Origin: CAYNRE01 sp964399535
GTDB lineage: Bacteria > Planctomycetota > Planctomycetia > Pirellulales > CAYNRE01
Length of the DNA stretch: 64,000 bases
Direction of reading: 5' to 3'
NCBI GenBank assembly: GCA_964399535.1
Contig: CAYNRE010000032.1
Location: 62,001 to 126,000, forward strand
Shown: positions 18,804-27,280 of the stretch, piece by piece
Layout: each line of letters opens with the position of its first letter
How positions within the stretch are numbered: the stretch's first letter is position 1
Notes under the pieces: model-generated
Seen by the model: only the letters and a program-made list of their open reading frames with translations
Databases searched by the model: none
What the model was told of the DNA's origin: nothing
Made by a program: the position numbers and the translations under genes

Positions 18804-19814
18804 CTACGGCGTCTCGCCCGAGGGAGGTGTCAGTCCTCCCAAGCCGGCCGGAGTGGCCGAATCGACCAGTTCGCGAATGAACTTCACCGAGGGTTTCCCG
18901 CCCGCTCCGGTCAGGTATTCGCTCAGGTAGCGCAGCTTCTGACGCGGCCGCTCGGGGGTCATGAAGTTGTCCCCCTTTTGCAGGATCGGGCGGTCTTCGG
19001 CAATCCCGCCAAAGGCCCGCGAGCCGGCTGCCTGGCAGGCGAACCAATAACCCTGATCCTCGCCATCGACCAGATAAAACTCGGGATAGCAGTGGCCGGG
19101 CACCCAAACCGTCCGGGCCGGCACACCCTGGCTGCGGCACATGGCGATGAAGAGCGAGCTGAGCTCTTCGCAGTCGCCGTAGCCATCTTCCAACGCCTTG
19201 GCGGCCCCTTTGAAGGGGCCGTTGCGGTACTCGACGTGCTCACGAACCCAGTCGTAAACGGCCTCGACTTTTTCCCAGGCCGATTCCTGGTCGGCCATCG
19301 CCTCCTTGGCCAGGCTCTTGATCTTGGCGTGCCTGCTTTCGATGCCGGGGCTGGGCCCAAGGTAGAAGCGGGCATCTTTGCCCACTTTTTTGGGAATCAG
19401 AAAAACGCTGGTGTCTTCCGGAGGCAAGAGGTGATGCCGGGTGATTTCGTAGGTGACCAGCGCCTGAACCTCTTCCCCCGCGGCGATAAACGGCACGCTC
19501 ACCACCATCTGCCGGACTGTGCCCGAAACCATGCGGTAATCGACGCCGCCGATTTGGGGCGAGAATTCACTGGCAACCTCGATTACTCGCTGCTCGGGCC
19601 AATCGATCGGCACGGGCGCGCTGCCGACGATGCCCTTGCAGTTGCCGCCGCCGGCCGAAATGACCATGCCCAACTGGTAACGCTGGGTGGTGCTGGAACC
19701 GAGTTGGGCCCCCAGCGGCAGAATCTCCTGCCCCGAGGGGCTTTCCTCCGCCGCTTTTAGCACCGAGGCGACCAAGAGCACCGCGGCCGAGCAACTGATC
19801 AGTTTACGCATCAT
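18804..19814 (-). CDS. Exported transglutaminase-like (cysteine protease fold) protein
   Basis: 336 residues. Residues 1-21 are a signal peptide (MMRKLISCSAAVLLVASVLKA). An N-terminal beta-rich region is followed by a transglutaminase-like core at about 165-260: C215 in YGDCEELSSLFIAMCRSQGVPAR is the expected nucleophile and H241 in VPGHCYPEF the expected base, with acidic candidates just after. Such domains in bacteria are usually peptidases or amidases, or in some cases adaptors for other envelope proteins. The frame is open ten codons further upstream (19844), but the signal peptide begins at the MM at 19814. Tail-to-tail with the decarboxylase gene. Confidence 0.8.
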   Translation of the reverse strand: MMRKLISCSAAVLLVASVLKAAEESPSGQEILPLGAQLGSSTTQRYQLGMVISAGGGNCKGIVGSAPVPIDWPEQRVIEVASEFSPQIGGVDYRMVSGTVRQMVVSVPFIAAGEEVQALVTYEITRHHLLPPEDTSVFLIPKKVGKDARFYLGPSPGIESRHAKIKSLAKEAMADQESAWEKVEAVYDWVREHVEYRNGPFKGAAKALEDGYGDCEELSSLFIAMCRSQGVPARTVWVPGHCYPEFYLVDGEDQGYWFACQAAGSRAFGGIAEDRPILQKGDNFMTPERPRQKLRYLSEYLTGAGGKPSVKFIRELVDSATPAGLGGLTPPSGETP

Positions 19815-20021
19815 GGATGTCACACGGCTGAGGTCCGTCGGCATACATCAGCAATCGACCGAACCGCGATGGTCACCGCGACCGGTTCCTAAGCTGGTTC
19901 GCCGCGGCACGGTTCGGAAAGCCGTACTCCCTGAGTCTAGCTATTTACCCAATTTGTGCAAAATACCCATTCCACATTAGCCGGGGGCAATGCGGGGCGC
20001 ATTCCCTGTGCCGGCAGCCGG

Positions 20022-22205
20022 TTATTGCACCAGGCGGGCCAAGGGCGAGGTGATGATCCGGCGGAAAATGTCGGTCAGCACTTGTTCATACTGGGCCGGG
20101 TTACCGGTTCCGCGGGGGGCTTGGCCATTCTTGTCGGCCGTTCCGCCCATGCGGCTGATGCGGTCCATGAAGCTGTAGTCGGTTCCTAGTCCGACCCCCA
20201 CCGGATAGATCTGCCAGTGGTCGCTCTTCATTTTGGATGCCTGCATCAGCGGGGCGTCGTACCAGTACGATCCGTCGTTGTAGAAGTCGGCGCTGGGGTT
20301 GGCGCCCACGAACGAGTTGATCGTCGCATTACTCGACTGGTACAGGTTGGGCACTCCGTCGGTGAGCAGCACGACCACCTTGGTGGTGTTTTCGCGGCCG
20401 CTGCCCCCCTCGCTGGTAGGCCGGATGTGCTCCTGAGCCTTGATCATTCCCGACTCGGTGGCGGTCGAGGCGCCGCGGTCGCCCACCGCCTGAATCTGGG
20501 TACAGGCCTCCATGGCGGCGGTATAGTCGCTCGTCAGCGAACGTTGCACGATCGGCCCGCCGCCGGTCATCGTGTCGAAGGAGACCACCGAAACCCAATC
20601 GCGCTGCTTGGGATCGGGAATGCTCGTGTTCTGCTGCCGCACGATCTCGATCGCGCTGATCAGCGACCTCCGCGAAGCGTGCGTCGGCTGCTCACGGGGA
20701 GGAAACTTGAAGTTACCGCCGGCCGTGGTTTCGCTGTGCATCGGACAATTCTTGCTGTTCAGCGACAGGGGCACATACTGCCCGCCGACCTGCAAGTCGC
20801 GTCCCTTGTCCATCATGAACTGGACGTAGGTCCGGTAGCCGATCATTTGCCGATAGCTGTTTGTATTGGAAGCCTTCGGAAAGGTCGACGTGTTGGGGTT
20901 GTTCATCCCCGTGATTCGTTCGCTGTTCTGACTCGGCGGAATAGTTCCCCGGTTGTCGGGTGGGGTGCCGGCCGTGGCCGCTAGCGCACCGCGGGCCGCG
21001 ATCCAGCTCGGCCAGAGGTCGGCGCCCGCGCCGACCAGCGTGAGATCGTTGCGTTGCCAGGGCTGCTCCGCCACGCGCTCGGCCGAACCACGCTCCAAGA
21101 GGGCCCAAAGCGCATCGTCGGCGTGCCTGCGGAGTTGGCCCACACCGGGCTTCTTGGTGCCGCCACCACTGCTTCCGCCGCCGCTACCGCTGCTGCCGCC
21201 GCTGTTTCCCTTGCTACCGCCACTGGAACCGCCGCTGCCGCCACTGGAACCGCTGCTGCCCCCGCTCGAACCGCTGCTCGACGGCTTGATGGTGACGCTC
21301 CGCATCAAATAGTCGAGGTATTCGGCCCAGTAGTCGTAGTTCGACTGGCTGCTAGGGGTGGGTTTGGCGTTGGGCATGAGCAGGGCAATCTGATTGTCGA
21401 TCAGCCAGCTATAGGCCTTTACCTTCCGCTGGCTTTCCGAGTCTTTGTCGGTGATGCGGTAGGACTTGGGAATAGCCGCCGAGGTAAGTGGCCCAACGTC
21501 GCTGGTGAGCACGGCGTAGGTGTTGGCATTATTGGCCACGCCCAGCAGCGACCCCACGCTCTGGCTCAGGCCGGGAAACGCGCCGAAGCCGAAATCGTTG
21601 TACAGGTCTTGCATCACCGAATTGCCGATCACCGGGAACCCGAGGGGTCCAAAGGTGCTATTGATCGCCGGAGTCGCCCAACAAGGTTCGGTGTCGTCGT
21701 TCATCGAGCCCGAGAGGTCGACCACGAAGCAAATATCGCGGGGGTTTGTCATCGCCACGGCCGAGGCCGACTGGGCGAACGAGCCTTGGCCGAAGATCCG
21801 ACCGAAAAACAGGGGCATCTGCCCGTTGGCGTTCGAGTTGTCGCGGCGAGCCGTAACCCGCACGGCGTTGGCGCCCGAGGAATTGGGGGTAAACACGCGG
21901 CGCGTCGCGTCCCAGATTCCCAGTTCGATGTCGGCATCGGATAGCTGAACCGCCGCGCCACCGGCCAGGTGGTAGGCGGCATACTCGCGGGCCGAGGCCC
22001 TCACCGCGGCCGTGCCTTGGCCCATTTGCGACGCGCCGGCCATGGCGGCGGCGTCGGCCGAGCTTTGCAGTTGGGTGCGCGTCAATACGATGACGCCGAT
22101 GTCGACCGCGAAGGCGATCAACCCCAAGAGCAGAACCAGAAACAACGCGAAAAGTATCATCACCGCCGCGGTTCGTTTTTGGCGGCGCTTGGCTCGTGGT
22201 GCCAT
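20022..22205 (-). CDS. TadG-like membrane-anchored protein with von Willebrand factor A motifs
   Basis: 727 residues. A basic N-terminus and one helix (about 14-40, ending in AFAVDIGVIV) are followed by the TadE/TadG-type segment (QLQSSADAAAMAGA). A VWA domain then starts with the metal-binding motif D163-L-S165-G-S167, and its later strand LLTDGVPN lies near residue 616, with catalytic-fold-like VVSFDTMTG in between. Roughly 450 residues separate these VWA elements, far more than usual, and include a Ser/Gly repeat tract. ATG 22205 has GGAGG upstream; the open frame before it is non-coding. It probably works on the cell surface in adhesion or pilus assembly. No other tad genes are in the window. 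Confidence 0.82.
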   Translation of the reverse strand: MAPRAKRRQKRTAAVMILFALFLVLLLGLIAFAVDIGVIVLTRTQLQSSADAAAMAGASQMGQGTAAVRASAREYAAYHLAGGAAVQLSDADIELGIWDATRRVFTPNSSGANAVRVTARRDNSNANGQMPLFFGRIFGQGSFAQSASAVAMTNPRDICFVVDLSGSMNDDTEPCWATPAINSTFGPLGFPVIGNSVMQDLYNDFGFGAFPGLSQSVGSLLGVANNANTYAVLTSDVGPLTSAAIPKSYRITDKDSESQRKVKAYSWLIDNQIALLMPNAKPTPSSQSNYDYWAEYLDYLMRSVTIKPSSSGSSGGSSGSSGGSGGSSGGSKGNSGGSSGSGGGSSGGGTKKPGVGQLRRHADDALWALLERGSAERVAEQPWQRNDLTLVGAGADLWPSWIAARGALAATAGTPPDNRGTIPPSQNSERITGMNNPNTSTFPKASNTNSYRQMIGYRTYVQFMMDKGRDLQVGGQYVPLSLNSKNCPMHSETTAGGNFKFPPREQPTHASRRSLISAIEIVRQQNTSIPDPKQRDWVSVVSFDTMTGGGPIVQRSLTSDYTAAMEACTQIQAVGDRGASTATESGMIKAQEHIRPTSEGGSGRENTTKVVVLLTDGVPNLYQSSNATINSFVGANPSADFYNDGSYWYDAPLMQASKMKSDHWQIYPVGVGLGTDYSFMDRISRMGGTADKNGQAPRGTGNPAQYEQVLTDIFRRIITSPLARLVQ
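21160..21290. repeat. Ser/Gly low-complexity tract inside the VWA gene
   Basis: About 40 codons of GGT/AGC-type repeats encode an irregular series of SSGGSSGSSGG-like units ending in GSSGGG. The periodic gccgctgccgcc-like pattern on the plus strand comes from this. It acts as a flexible linker within the split VWA region and could vary in length between strains. Confidence 0.75.
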
Positions 22206-22579
22206 GAGTCGAGATCCTCCCGGCCTAATACGTTTCGGTGTCGACTGGGGGCTGATTTCCGCAAGCACAGGCGCGGAAGCCCCTCTTTGCGACGCGTTGC
22301 TCTTTGGAGATTCCAAGGGTTCCCGCTCTGGGCGGACGGCAACCCGCGAAACTTTGGGATTTTTTTCCCGGGGGGTCAAAGATTTCCGTACTGCAATCCG
22401 CCTCCCCCACGTCGGACGGTTCCAATGACAACGAAGCGACTTGAAAATCCGGTTGAAGCCGTCGGGGGGAAGCAACCGATTTTCAAGGTACGGCCGGACG
22501 CAACGGCCCGACGCCCTGAACCGGGGCGGCCGCCAGCCCGAAAAGGCCGGGGCGGGTCCGGCGTCCGCACGACACCAAT
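22206..22579. other. Intergenic region between the TadG-like gene and tRNA-Cys
   Basis: 374 bases without a credible gene. It holds a GGGA-T7-CCC hairpin near 22353-22370 and the longer inverted repeat listed separately at 22440-22487. Promoters for the leftward VWA gene and the rightward tRNA must lie here, but I could not assign them convincingly. Confidence 0.45.
22440..22487. repeat. Near-perfect 15-bp inverted repeat upstream of tRNA-Cys
   Basis: The left arm 22440-22455 (cttgaaaatccggttg) and right arm 22473-22487 (caaccgattttcaag) are reverse complements apart from one extra C in the left arm, with a 17-base G-rich loop between. No T-run follows on either strand, so it does not look like an ordinary terminator. 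It could be an operator, a structured leader or a relic of an insertion next to the tRNA. Confidence 0.7.
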
Positions 22580-22650
22580 GAGGCTGGAGCCAGACGGCCA
22601 GGCAACCGGCTGCAACCCGGTCAAAGTGGGTTCGACTCCCACCGGCCTCT
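22580..22650 (+). tRNA. tRNA-Cys (anticodon GCA)
   Basis: A 71-base cloverleaf. The acceptor stem GAGGCTG pairs with CGGCCTC (one G-U), and the D stem is GCC/GGC. The anticodon stem ACCGG/CCGGT has a 7-base loop CTGCAAC giving anticodon GCA. The variable loop has 4 bases, and the T stem GTGGG/CCCAC has loop TTCGACT. The discriminator base is U73, the identity base of tRNA-Cys. CCA is not encoded. Position 8 is G rather than the near-universal U8, an oddity discussed in the findings. A terminator follows 55 bases downstream. Confidence 0.9.
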
Positions 22651-22705
22651 CTCTTACCAGGTCGCTTGCGACCCCTGGACGCGGTTGGGGCATGCCGCAT
22701 GAAAG

Positions 22706-22740
22706 CGCCTTTCCTCATGACGGGGAAGGGCGTTTTTTTT
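22706..22740 (+). terminator. Intrinsic terminator after tRNA-Cys
   Basis: The stem cgcctttcc (22706-22714) pairs with ggaagggcg (22724-22732), followed by eight T residues (22733-22740). It is oriented to stop plus-strand transcription of the tRNA, just before the convergent aminotransferase gene ends at 22758. Confidence 0.85.
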
Positions 22741-22757
22741 GCGCCAGCGCCGCCGAT

Positions 22758-23696
22758 TCAGCCGGGCTCGCCTGCTCGAGCCGCCTGGCCCGCGATATCG
22801 CAACCCACCTGGTGGCTCCAGGCCGCCAACACGCGGCGATAGACCTCGCCGACGGCCCCCTGGCCAATCGGCTCACCATCGAGCCGCGTTACCGGCAACA
22901 GGCAAAACGGGGTACTTGCCAGCCAAACCTCGTCGGCCTGCCGCAGTTCATCCAGCGGCAAGGGGCGCTCTTGCCACGCCAGATCGAGTTGCCCGGCCAG
23001 TTGCTCGACCATCGCCAGGCTGATTCCCGGCAGAATCTCGGTCCGCGGCGGCGAAACGAGTCCGATGCCATGCCGGTAGGCCAACACATTGGCCAGCGAA
23101 GTCTCGCCGACGTTGCCTTGTTGATCGACTAAAAGCGCCACCGCGCGGGGGTCTCGCTGGCGAGCCTGCTGATCGGCCAAGAAATAGTGCACGCGACTGC
23201 GGCACTTCAGTTGGGGTGACCACGAGGCTGCCGGTACTTGAGCAACCTGGCTCGTAACCAGCGGCAGCCCTTGCTGGTAGGCCTGCGCCCAGCGCCCCAA
23301 ATTCAGCTCGACCGCCATGACAGTCAGGCTGGGCCGCGGATGGCCCGCGAGCCAGGCGCTGGCCGGACCGGGCGATACCAGCAGCGAAATATCGAGCTCC
23401 GCGCCCTCGGCCAGCAGCGAGCGATTATGGCCGGCGATGCGCTCGAGCAGGTCGGCCACCCGCTCGTTCTCGGGCTTGCCGGGCAATCCGAGTTCCGGCG
23501 GCGGATCGAGTTGGATCAGTTCCAGCGAGCGGCGCAGGCGCGCCAGGTGCTCGGCGACGCAATAGGGGCGGCCGGAAAAGGTGCGCAGGCGCTCGCTAAC
23601 CGTGGCCCCCCAGAGAAAGCCCGCGTCGTCGGGAGCGATCGCGACCTCCTCGGCCGCGATGAGTTGTTGGCAATGATAGGCGATGGGGCCGGACAT
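22758..23696 (-). CDS. Aminotransferase class IV (aminodeoxychorismate lyase or branched-chain aminotransferase-like)
   Basis: 312 residues of fold-type IV PLP enzyme. AIAPDDAGFLWGATVSERLRTF at about 18-38 is the usual N-terminal block (D-x-G-x-x-x-G), a candidate PLP Lys lies in LKCRSRVHYFLADQQA (about 165-180), and NVGETSLANVL (about 197-207) is the family E-x-x-x-x-N signature. EILPGISLAMVEQLA matches the T-P-x-x-x-x-I-L-x-G-I-T block. Substrate preference within the family (4-amino-4-deoxychorismate, branched-chain keto acids, D-alanine) cannot be read safely. The ATG at 23696 begins the homology; the upstream open frame is non-coding. Confidence 0.82.
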   Translation of the reverse strand: MSGPIAYHCQQLIAAEEVAIAPDDAGFLWGATVSERLRTFSGRPYCVAEHLARLRRSLELIQLDPPPELGLPGKPENERVADLLERIAGHNRSLLAEGAELDISLLVSPGPASAWLAGHPRPSLTVMAVELNLGRWAQAYQQGLPLVTSQVAQVPAASWSPQLKCRSRVHYFLADQQARQRDPRAVALLVDQQGNVGETSLANVLAYRHGIGLVSPPRTEILPGISLAMVEQLAGQLDLAWQERPLPLDELRQADEVWLASTPFCLLPVTRLDGEPIGQGAVGEVYRRVLAAWSHQVGCDIAGQAARAGEPG

Positions 23697-23759
23697 GACG
23701 GCATTATCCGCGGGAACTGGCCGCCGAGCCAGTCGCGCTTTTTCGGCGGATCGCGGACC

Positions 23760-23788
23760 TTGCGCGGGGGGCGGGCGGGTGCTAGACT
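23760..23788 (+). promoter_or_regulatory. Putative promoter of the Gfo/Idh/MocA gene
   Basis: TTGCGC (23760-23765), a 17-base GC-rich spacer and TAGACT (23783-23788): three and four of six matches with ideal spacing, 64 bases before the ATG in the 155-base divergent gap. Confidence 0.3.
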
Positions 23789-23851
23789 GCCGCGGCGGCG
23801 CCCCAAAATGCGCGGCGCCGCGCTTCGGACTGGTTCTCGAGCGTACTGAGG

Positions 23852-24835
23852 ATGCACCCGACCATGCGACCACTTCGAATCGGCATTTTGGGATGTGCGC
23901 GGATCGTCCAACGCGGCATCGCCGAGGGAATCCGTCAAAGCGGCACCGCCGAGCTGGCGGCCATCGCCAGTAGCCGCCCCGCGGTCGCGGCCCAGTGGGC
24001 GGCCGATTTGCAGATTCCTCGCCACTGGGGCAGCTATGCCGAGCTGGTGGCCGACCCCCAGGTCGACGCGGTCTATATTCCGCTGACCAACGAGCTGCAC
24101 CTGCCCTGGACCGTGGCCGCCGCCAAGGCCGGCAAACACGTGCTCTGCGAGAAGCCGCTGGCGCTCGACGCCCAGCAGGCCGAAACCATGGTGGCCTGCT
24201 GCCAGCAACAGGGCGTGTTGTTGATGGAAGCCTTTATGTGGCGCCATCAGCCGCGGGTAGCCCGGGCCCGCCAGATGCTGGCTGCCGGCGAGCTCGGCGA
24301 GCTGCGCTTCGTGAAGATGGATTTCTCATTCGATATCGATCGGGGCGACTGGCGGCTCGACCCCGTTCGCGGTGGCGGCGCACTCTACGACCTGGGGTGT
24401 TACGCGATCAACGCCTGCCGTTTGTTCACCGGTGCCGAGCCGGTCGAGGTGTTTTCCCGCGCGCGCCCCTACGCTTCGGGCGTCGACATGAGCTTCGGTC
24501 TGCAGTTGGTGTTCCCCGGCGGCGTGCAGGGGCTGGCCGATGGCAGTTTCGAGTGCGTCTACCGCAATCGGCTCGAGATCGTGGGAACCCAAGCCAGCAT
24601 CGAGCTGCCCGAGGGGGTGCTCCCCTCGCCCGAACCCGAGCTGGTGGTGCGGCGCGGCGAGCTGGAGGTCGAGCGAATTCGCATACCCCGTTCGCAGCAA
24701 TACGCCGAGGAGATCAAACTTTTCTGCGACAGCGTGGCGGCGGGCAAGCTGCTGGCCCCCGCCGAAAACGGGCTGGCCAACATGCGCGTCATCGACCGCG
24801 CTCGCCAGCAAGCTGGCTTCCTGCTGGCGGTTTAG
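23852..24835 (+). CDS. Gfo/Idh/MocA-family NAD(P)-dependent oxidoreductase
   Basis: 327 residues. The N-terminal Rossmann fold has RIGILGCARIVQRG (about 6-19, a G-x-G-x-x variant). The catalytic EKP of LCEKPLALDA, around residue 100, is typical of the family. GGGALYDLGCYAINACR (about 172-188) carries the substrate-binding D-x-G-x-Y/H segment. It probably oxidises or reduces a sugar or cyclitol; the substrate cannot be told from sequence. An in-frame ATG at 23864 (MRPLRIGILG) lies closer to the fold and is an alternative start, with GAGG about 12 bases before it. Confidence 0.87.
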   Translation: MHPTMRPLRIGILGCARIVQRGIAEGIRQSGTAELAAIASSRPAVAAQWAADLQIPRHWGSYAELVADPQVDAVYIPLTNELHLPWTVAAAKAGKHVLCEKPLALDAQQAETMVACCQQQGVLLMEAFMWRHQPRVARARQMLAAGELGELRFVKMDFSFDIDRGDWRLDPVRGGGALYDLGCYAINACRLFTGAEPVEVFSRARPYASGVDMSFGLQLVFPGGVQGLADGSFECVYRNRLEIVGTQASIELPEGVLPSPEPELVVRRGELEVERIRIPRSQQYAEEIKLFCDSVAAGKLLAPAENGLANMRVIDRARQQAGFLLAV

Positions 24836-24942
24836 CCAGAGGGGGAATCGGTTTCCCGGGGCCAGCGCGAACTCGGCTCAAGGGCCTGGTTCGCCCAGGC
24901 GTTTCGGGGCGAATCGCCGCGATTTCCAGCTTCAGGCGCTGG

Positions 24943-25698
24943 CTAGCCGTTCAGGCCGCCGTAGCGGCGATCGCGGGCGGCGAATTCTCGAATGGCCTGG
25001 TGCAGGTCGGGCTCGCGGAATTCGGGCCAGCACTTGGGCGTGACCCAAATCTCGGCGTAGCTGATTTGCCATAGCAAGAAGTTGCTCACGCGCAGGTCGC
25101 CCGCCGTGCGAATCAACAGGTCGGGGTCGACCATCCCCGCGGTGTAAAGCGAATCGGAGATGAGCTGCTCGTCGACCTGGTCGGGACGCAGCTTGCCTTG
25201 GGCAGCCTGCGCTACCAGGTGGCGGACCGCGTCGGTAATCTCGGCCCGGGCGCCGTAGTTGATGGCCAGGCAAAGCCGCAGGCCGGTATGGTGGCGGCTC
25301 AGTTCGATGCTCTTATCGACCTCGGCCAGCACGTCGGCGGGCAACCCCTCGCGGCGGCCGATCAGGTCGAGTCGAATGTTTTCCCGCAGAATCGTGCGAC
25401 GCTCTTCGATCATGTACTGAGCCAAGAGCCGCATCAGGAAATCGGTTTCCGGTTTGGGCCGCTTCCAATTCTCGGTCGAGAGGCTATAGAGCGTCAGTTG
25501 GCCAATGCCCAGCCGGGTGCATTCCTCGGTGATTCGCCGCACCGATTCCACCCCCCGGCGGTGCCCTTCGATGCGCGGCAAGCCTTGGCGCTGTGCCCAG
25601 CGCCCGTTGCCATCCATGATGACGGCGATGTGCCGCGGCCGCCGCCCGGCGGGCACTTCCAGGGGTTCCCAACGGGTTGAATCCGCGGTTGCAGCCAC
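24943..25698 (-). CDS. uppS: Isoprenyl transferase (undecaprenyl diphosphate synthase)
   Basis: 251 residues. It makes the C55 lipid carrier for peptidoglycan and surface glycans by cis-condensation of IPP onto FPP. Signatures present are IAVIMDGNGRWAQ with catalytic D29 and SLSTENWKRP. Near the C-terminus is RTAGDLRVSNFLLWQ (an A-G-D variant of the usual S-G-E), followed by YAEIWV. The open frame continues far upstream inside purA, but a GTG at 25698 gives the usual family length with an AAAGGG upstream. It starts 41 bases after the purA stop, so the two are probably cotranscribed. It could supply the carrier for the glycosyltransferases in this window. Confidence 0.92.
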   Translation of the reverse strand: MAATADSTRWEPLEVPAGRRPRHIAVIMDGNGRWAQRQGLPRIEGHRRGVESVRRITEECTRLGIGQLTLYSLSTENWKRPKPETDFLMRLLAQYMIEERRTILRENIRLDLIGRREGLPADVLAEVDKSIELSRHHTGLRLCLAINYGARAEITDAVRHLVAQAAQGKLRPDQVDEQLISDSLYTAGMVDPDLLIRTAGDLRVSNFLLWQISYAEIWVTPKCWPEFREPDLHQAIREFAARDRRYGGLNG

Positions 25699-25739
25699 CG
25701 CCGGTGTGCCCTTTGAAAAGCCGAGCGCCGCTGGGGGCG

Positions 25740-27023
25740 CTAATTCAAGATGGTTTGCTCGCGGTCGGGGCCGACCGAAACGATATCCACCGGAAAACCA
25801 ATCAGCTGGCTCAGCCGGTCCAGATAGGCCCGGGCAGCCGCCGGTAACTGATTCAACCGGCGCACCTCGGAAATCTCTTGTTGCCAACCCGGCACCGATT
25901 CGTAAACCGGCACGGCCCGCCGCAAATCGTCCACGTGGCTGGGGAACGCCGAGAGCCGCTGGCCGTCGATTTCGTAGGCGGTGCAGATCTGAATTTCGGG
26001 CAGCATGCTCAGCACGTCGAGCAGCATGATCGCCAGCGAATCGACGCCGCTGAGCCGGGCGGTGTAGCGAACCGCCACGGCGTCGAACCAGCCGCAACGG
26101 CGTGGCCGTCGGGTGACGGTGCCGTACTCGTTGCCGCGATCGCGCAGGTGCTGTCCTAGATCGTTGTCTTGTTCGGTGGGAAACGGCCCGCCGCCTACGC
26201 GGGTGCTATAGGCCTTGACCACGCCGATGGTTTTTTTCAGGTATCGGCCCGGCACCCCGGAACCGCTGGGGATGCCCACGCCCGAGCTGTTGCTGGAAGT
26301 AACGTAGGGATAGGTGCCATGGTCCACGTCGAGCAGCGCCCCCTGGGCCCCCTCGAACAACACGGGGCGGCCAGCTTCGAGGGCCGAAAGCAGGTACTCG
26401 GTGGTGTCCGCCACGTGGGGCCGGAGCCGCTCCGCGTAGCGCGTGTATTCCTGCACGATGGCGTCGGCCTTCAAAGGCTCAAAGGGCCCGCTGGCGGCGG
26501 CGGCCAGCACCTGGTTCTTGGCGGCCACGATGGCGCCCACGCGCTGGGCGAAGTTGGGGCGATATAAATCCCCCAGCCGCACCGCATGCGACCGGCCGAC
26601 CTTGTCGCGGTAACAAGGGCCGATGCCCCGCATGGTGGTGCCGATCGCTTCGCTTTCAGGGGGCGATTTGTCGAGCACCTTCTCCTCGGCGAAATGCCAG
26701 GGAAAGATTACGTGGGCCCGGTCGCTCAGCAGCAAATTGCTCGAGACCTGAACGCCGCGGGCCACCAGGCCATCGATCTCGGCCAGCACGCTGGCGGGGT
26801 TGAGCACCACGCCGCCGGTAACCACGCAGGCCACGCGGGGGTTGAGGATGCCGCTGGGAATGAGCGAGAGCTTGTAGGTCTGGCCGCCGGTGACCACGGT
26901 GTGGCCGGCGTTGGCCCCCCCCTGGTAGCGAACCACGATGTCGTGCTGTTCGGTCAGCAGATCGACGATTTTGCCCTTGGCCTCGTCTCCCCACTGTAGG
27001 CCGATCACACACGTCCCGGGCAC
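25740..27023 (-). CDS. purA: Adenylosuccinate synthetase
   Basis: 427 residues. It joins aspartate to IMP with GTP, the first committed step to AMP. The N-terminal block is QWGDEAKGKIVD (residues 10-21) with D13 and K16; the usual G15 is Ala. QGGANAGHT contains the catalytic His of that segment, and GPCYRDK and GTYPYVTSSN follow. The start is GTG 27023 with GGGAGGG six bases upstream. It lies just upstream of uppS on the same strand. Full length, with no disruption. Confidence 0.96.
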   Translation of the reverse strand: MPGTCVIGLQWGDEAKGKIVDLLTEQHDIVVRYQGGANAGHTVVTGGQTYKLSLIPSGILNPRVACVVTGGVVLNPASVLAEIDGLVARGVQVSSNLLLSDRAHVIFPWHFAEEKVLDKSPPESEAIGTTMRGIGPCYRDKVGRSHAVRLGDLYRPNFAQRVGAIVAAKNQVLAAAASGPFEPLKADAIVQEYTRYAERLRPHVADTTEYLLSALEAGRPVLFEGAQGALLDVDHGTYPYVTSSNSSGVGIPSGSGVPGRYLKKTIGVVKAYSTRVGGGPFPTEQDNDLGQHLRDRGNEYGTVTRRPRRCGWFDAVAVRYTARLSGVDSLAIMLLDVLSMLPEIQICTAYEIDGQRLSAFPSHVDDLRRAVPVYESVPGWQQEISEVRRLNQLPAAARAYLDRLSQLIGFPVDIVSVGPDREQTILN

Positions 27024-27280
27024 GGCAGACCCTCCCTAGAGGTCGATTGGAGCACTGTCCAAACCCCCTAACTTAGGCCCGGGAGAGGCGGGGGGTCAAG
27101 GGTGGCCAAAGCGGCGTAAGCGGGCCCTCGCCGAACCGCTCGCCTCGCCACAGGGCAGCCCCTGGGCGGTACCGCGCAGTTGGTCTTCAGCCAGCCCGAG
27201 CGGGCGGCGCCGCGGGGGCACCTGCCTGCCAGGGCGGCCCAGACAGGCCTGCCCTGCCGGGGCAGCCCCGGACGGTGGGG

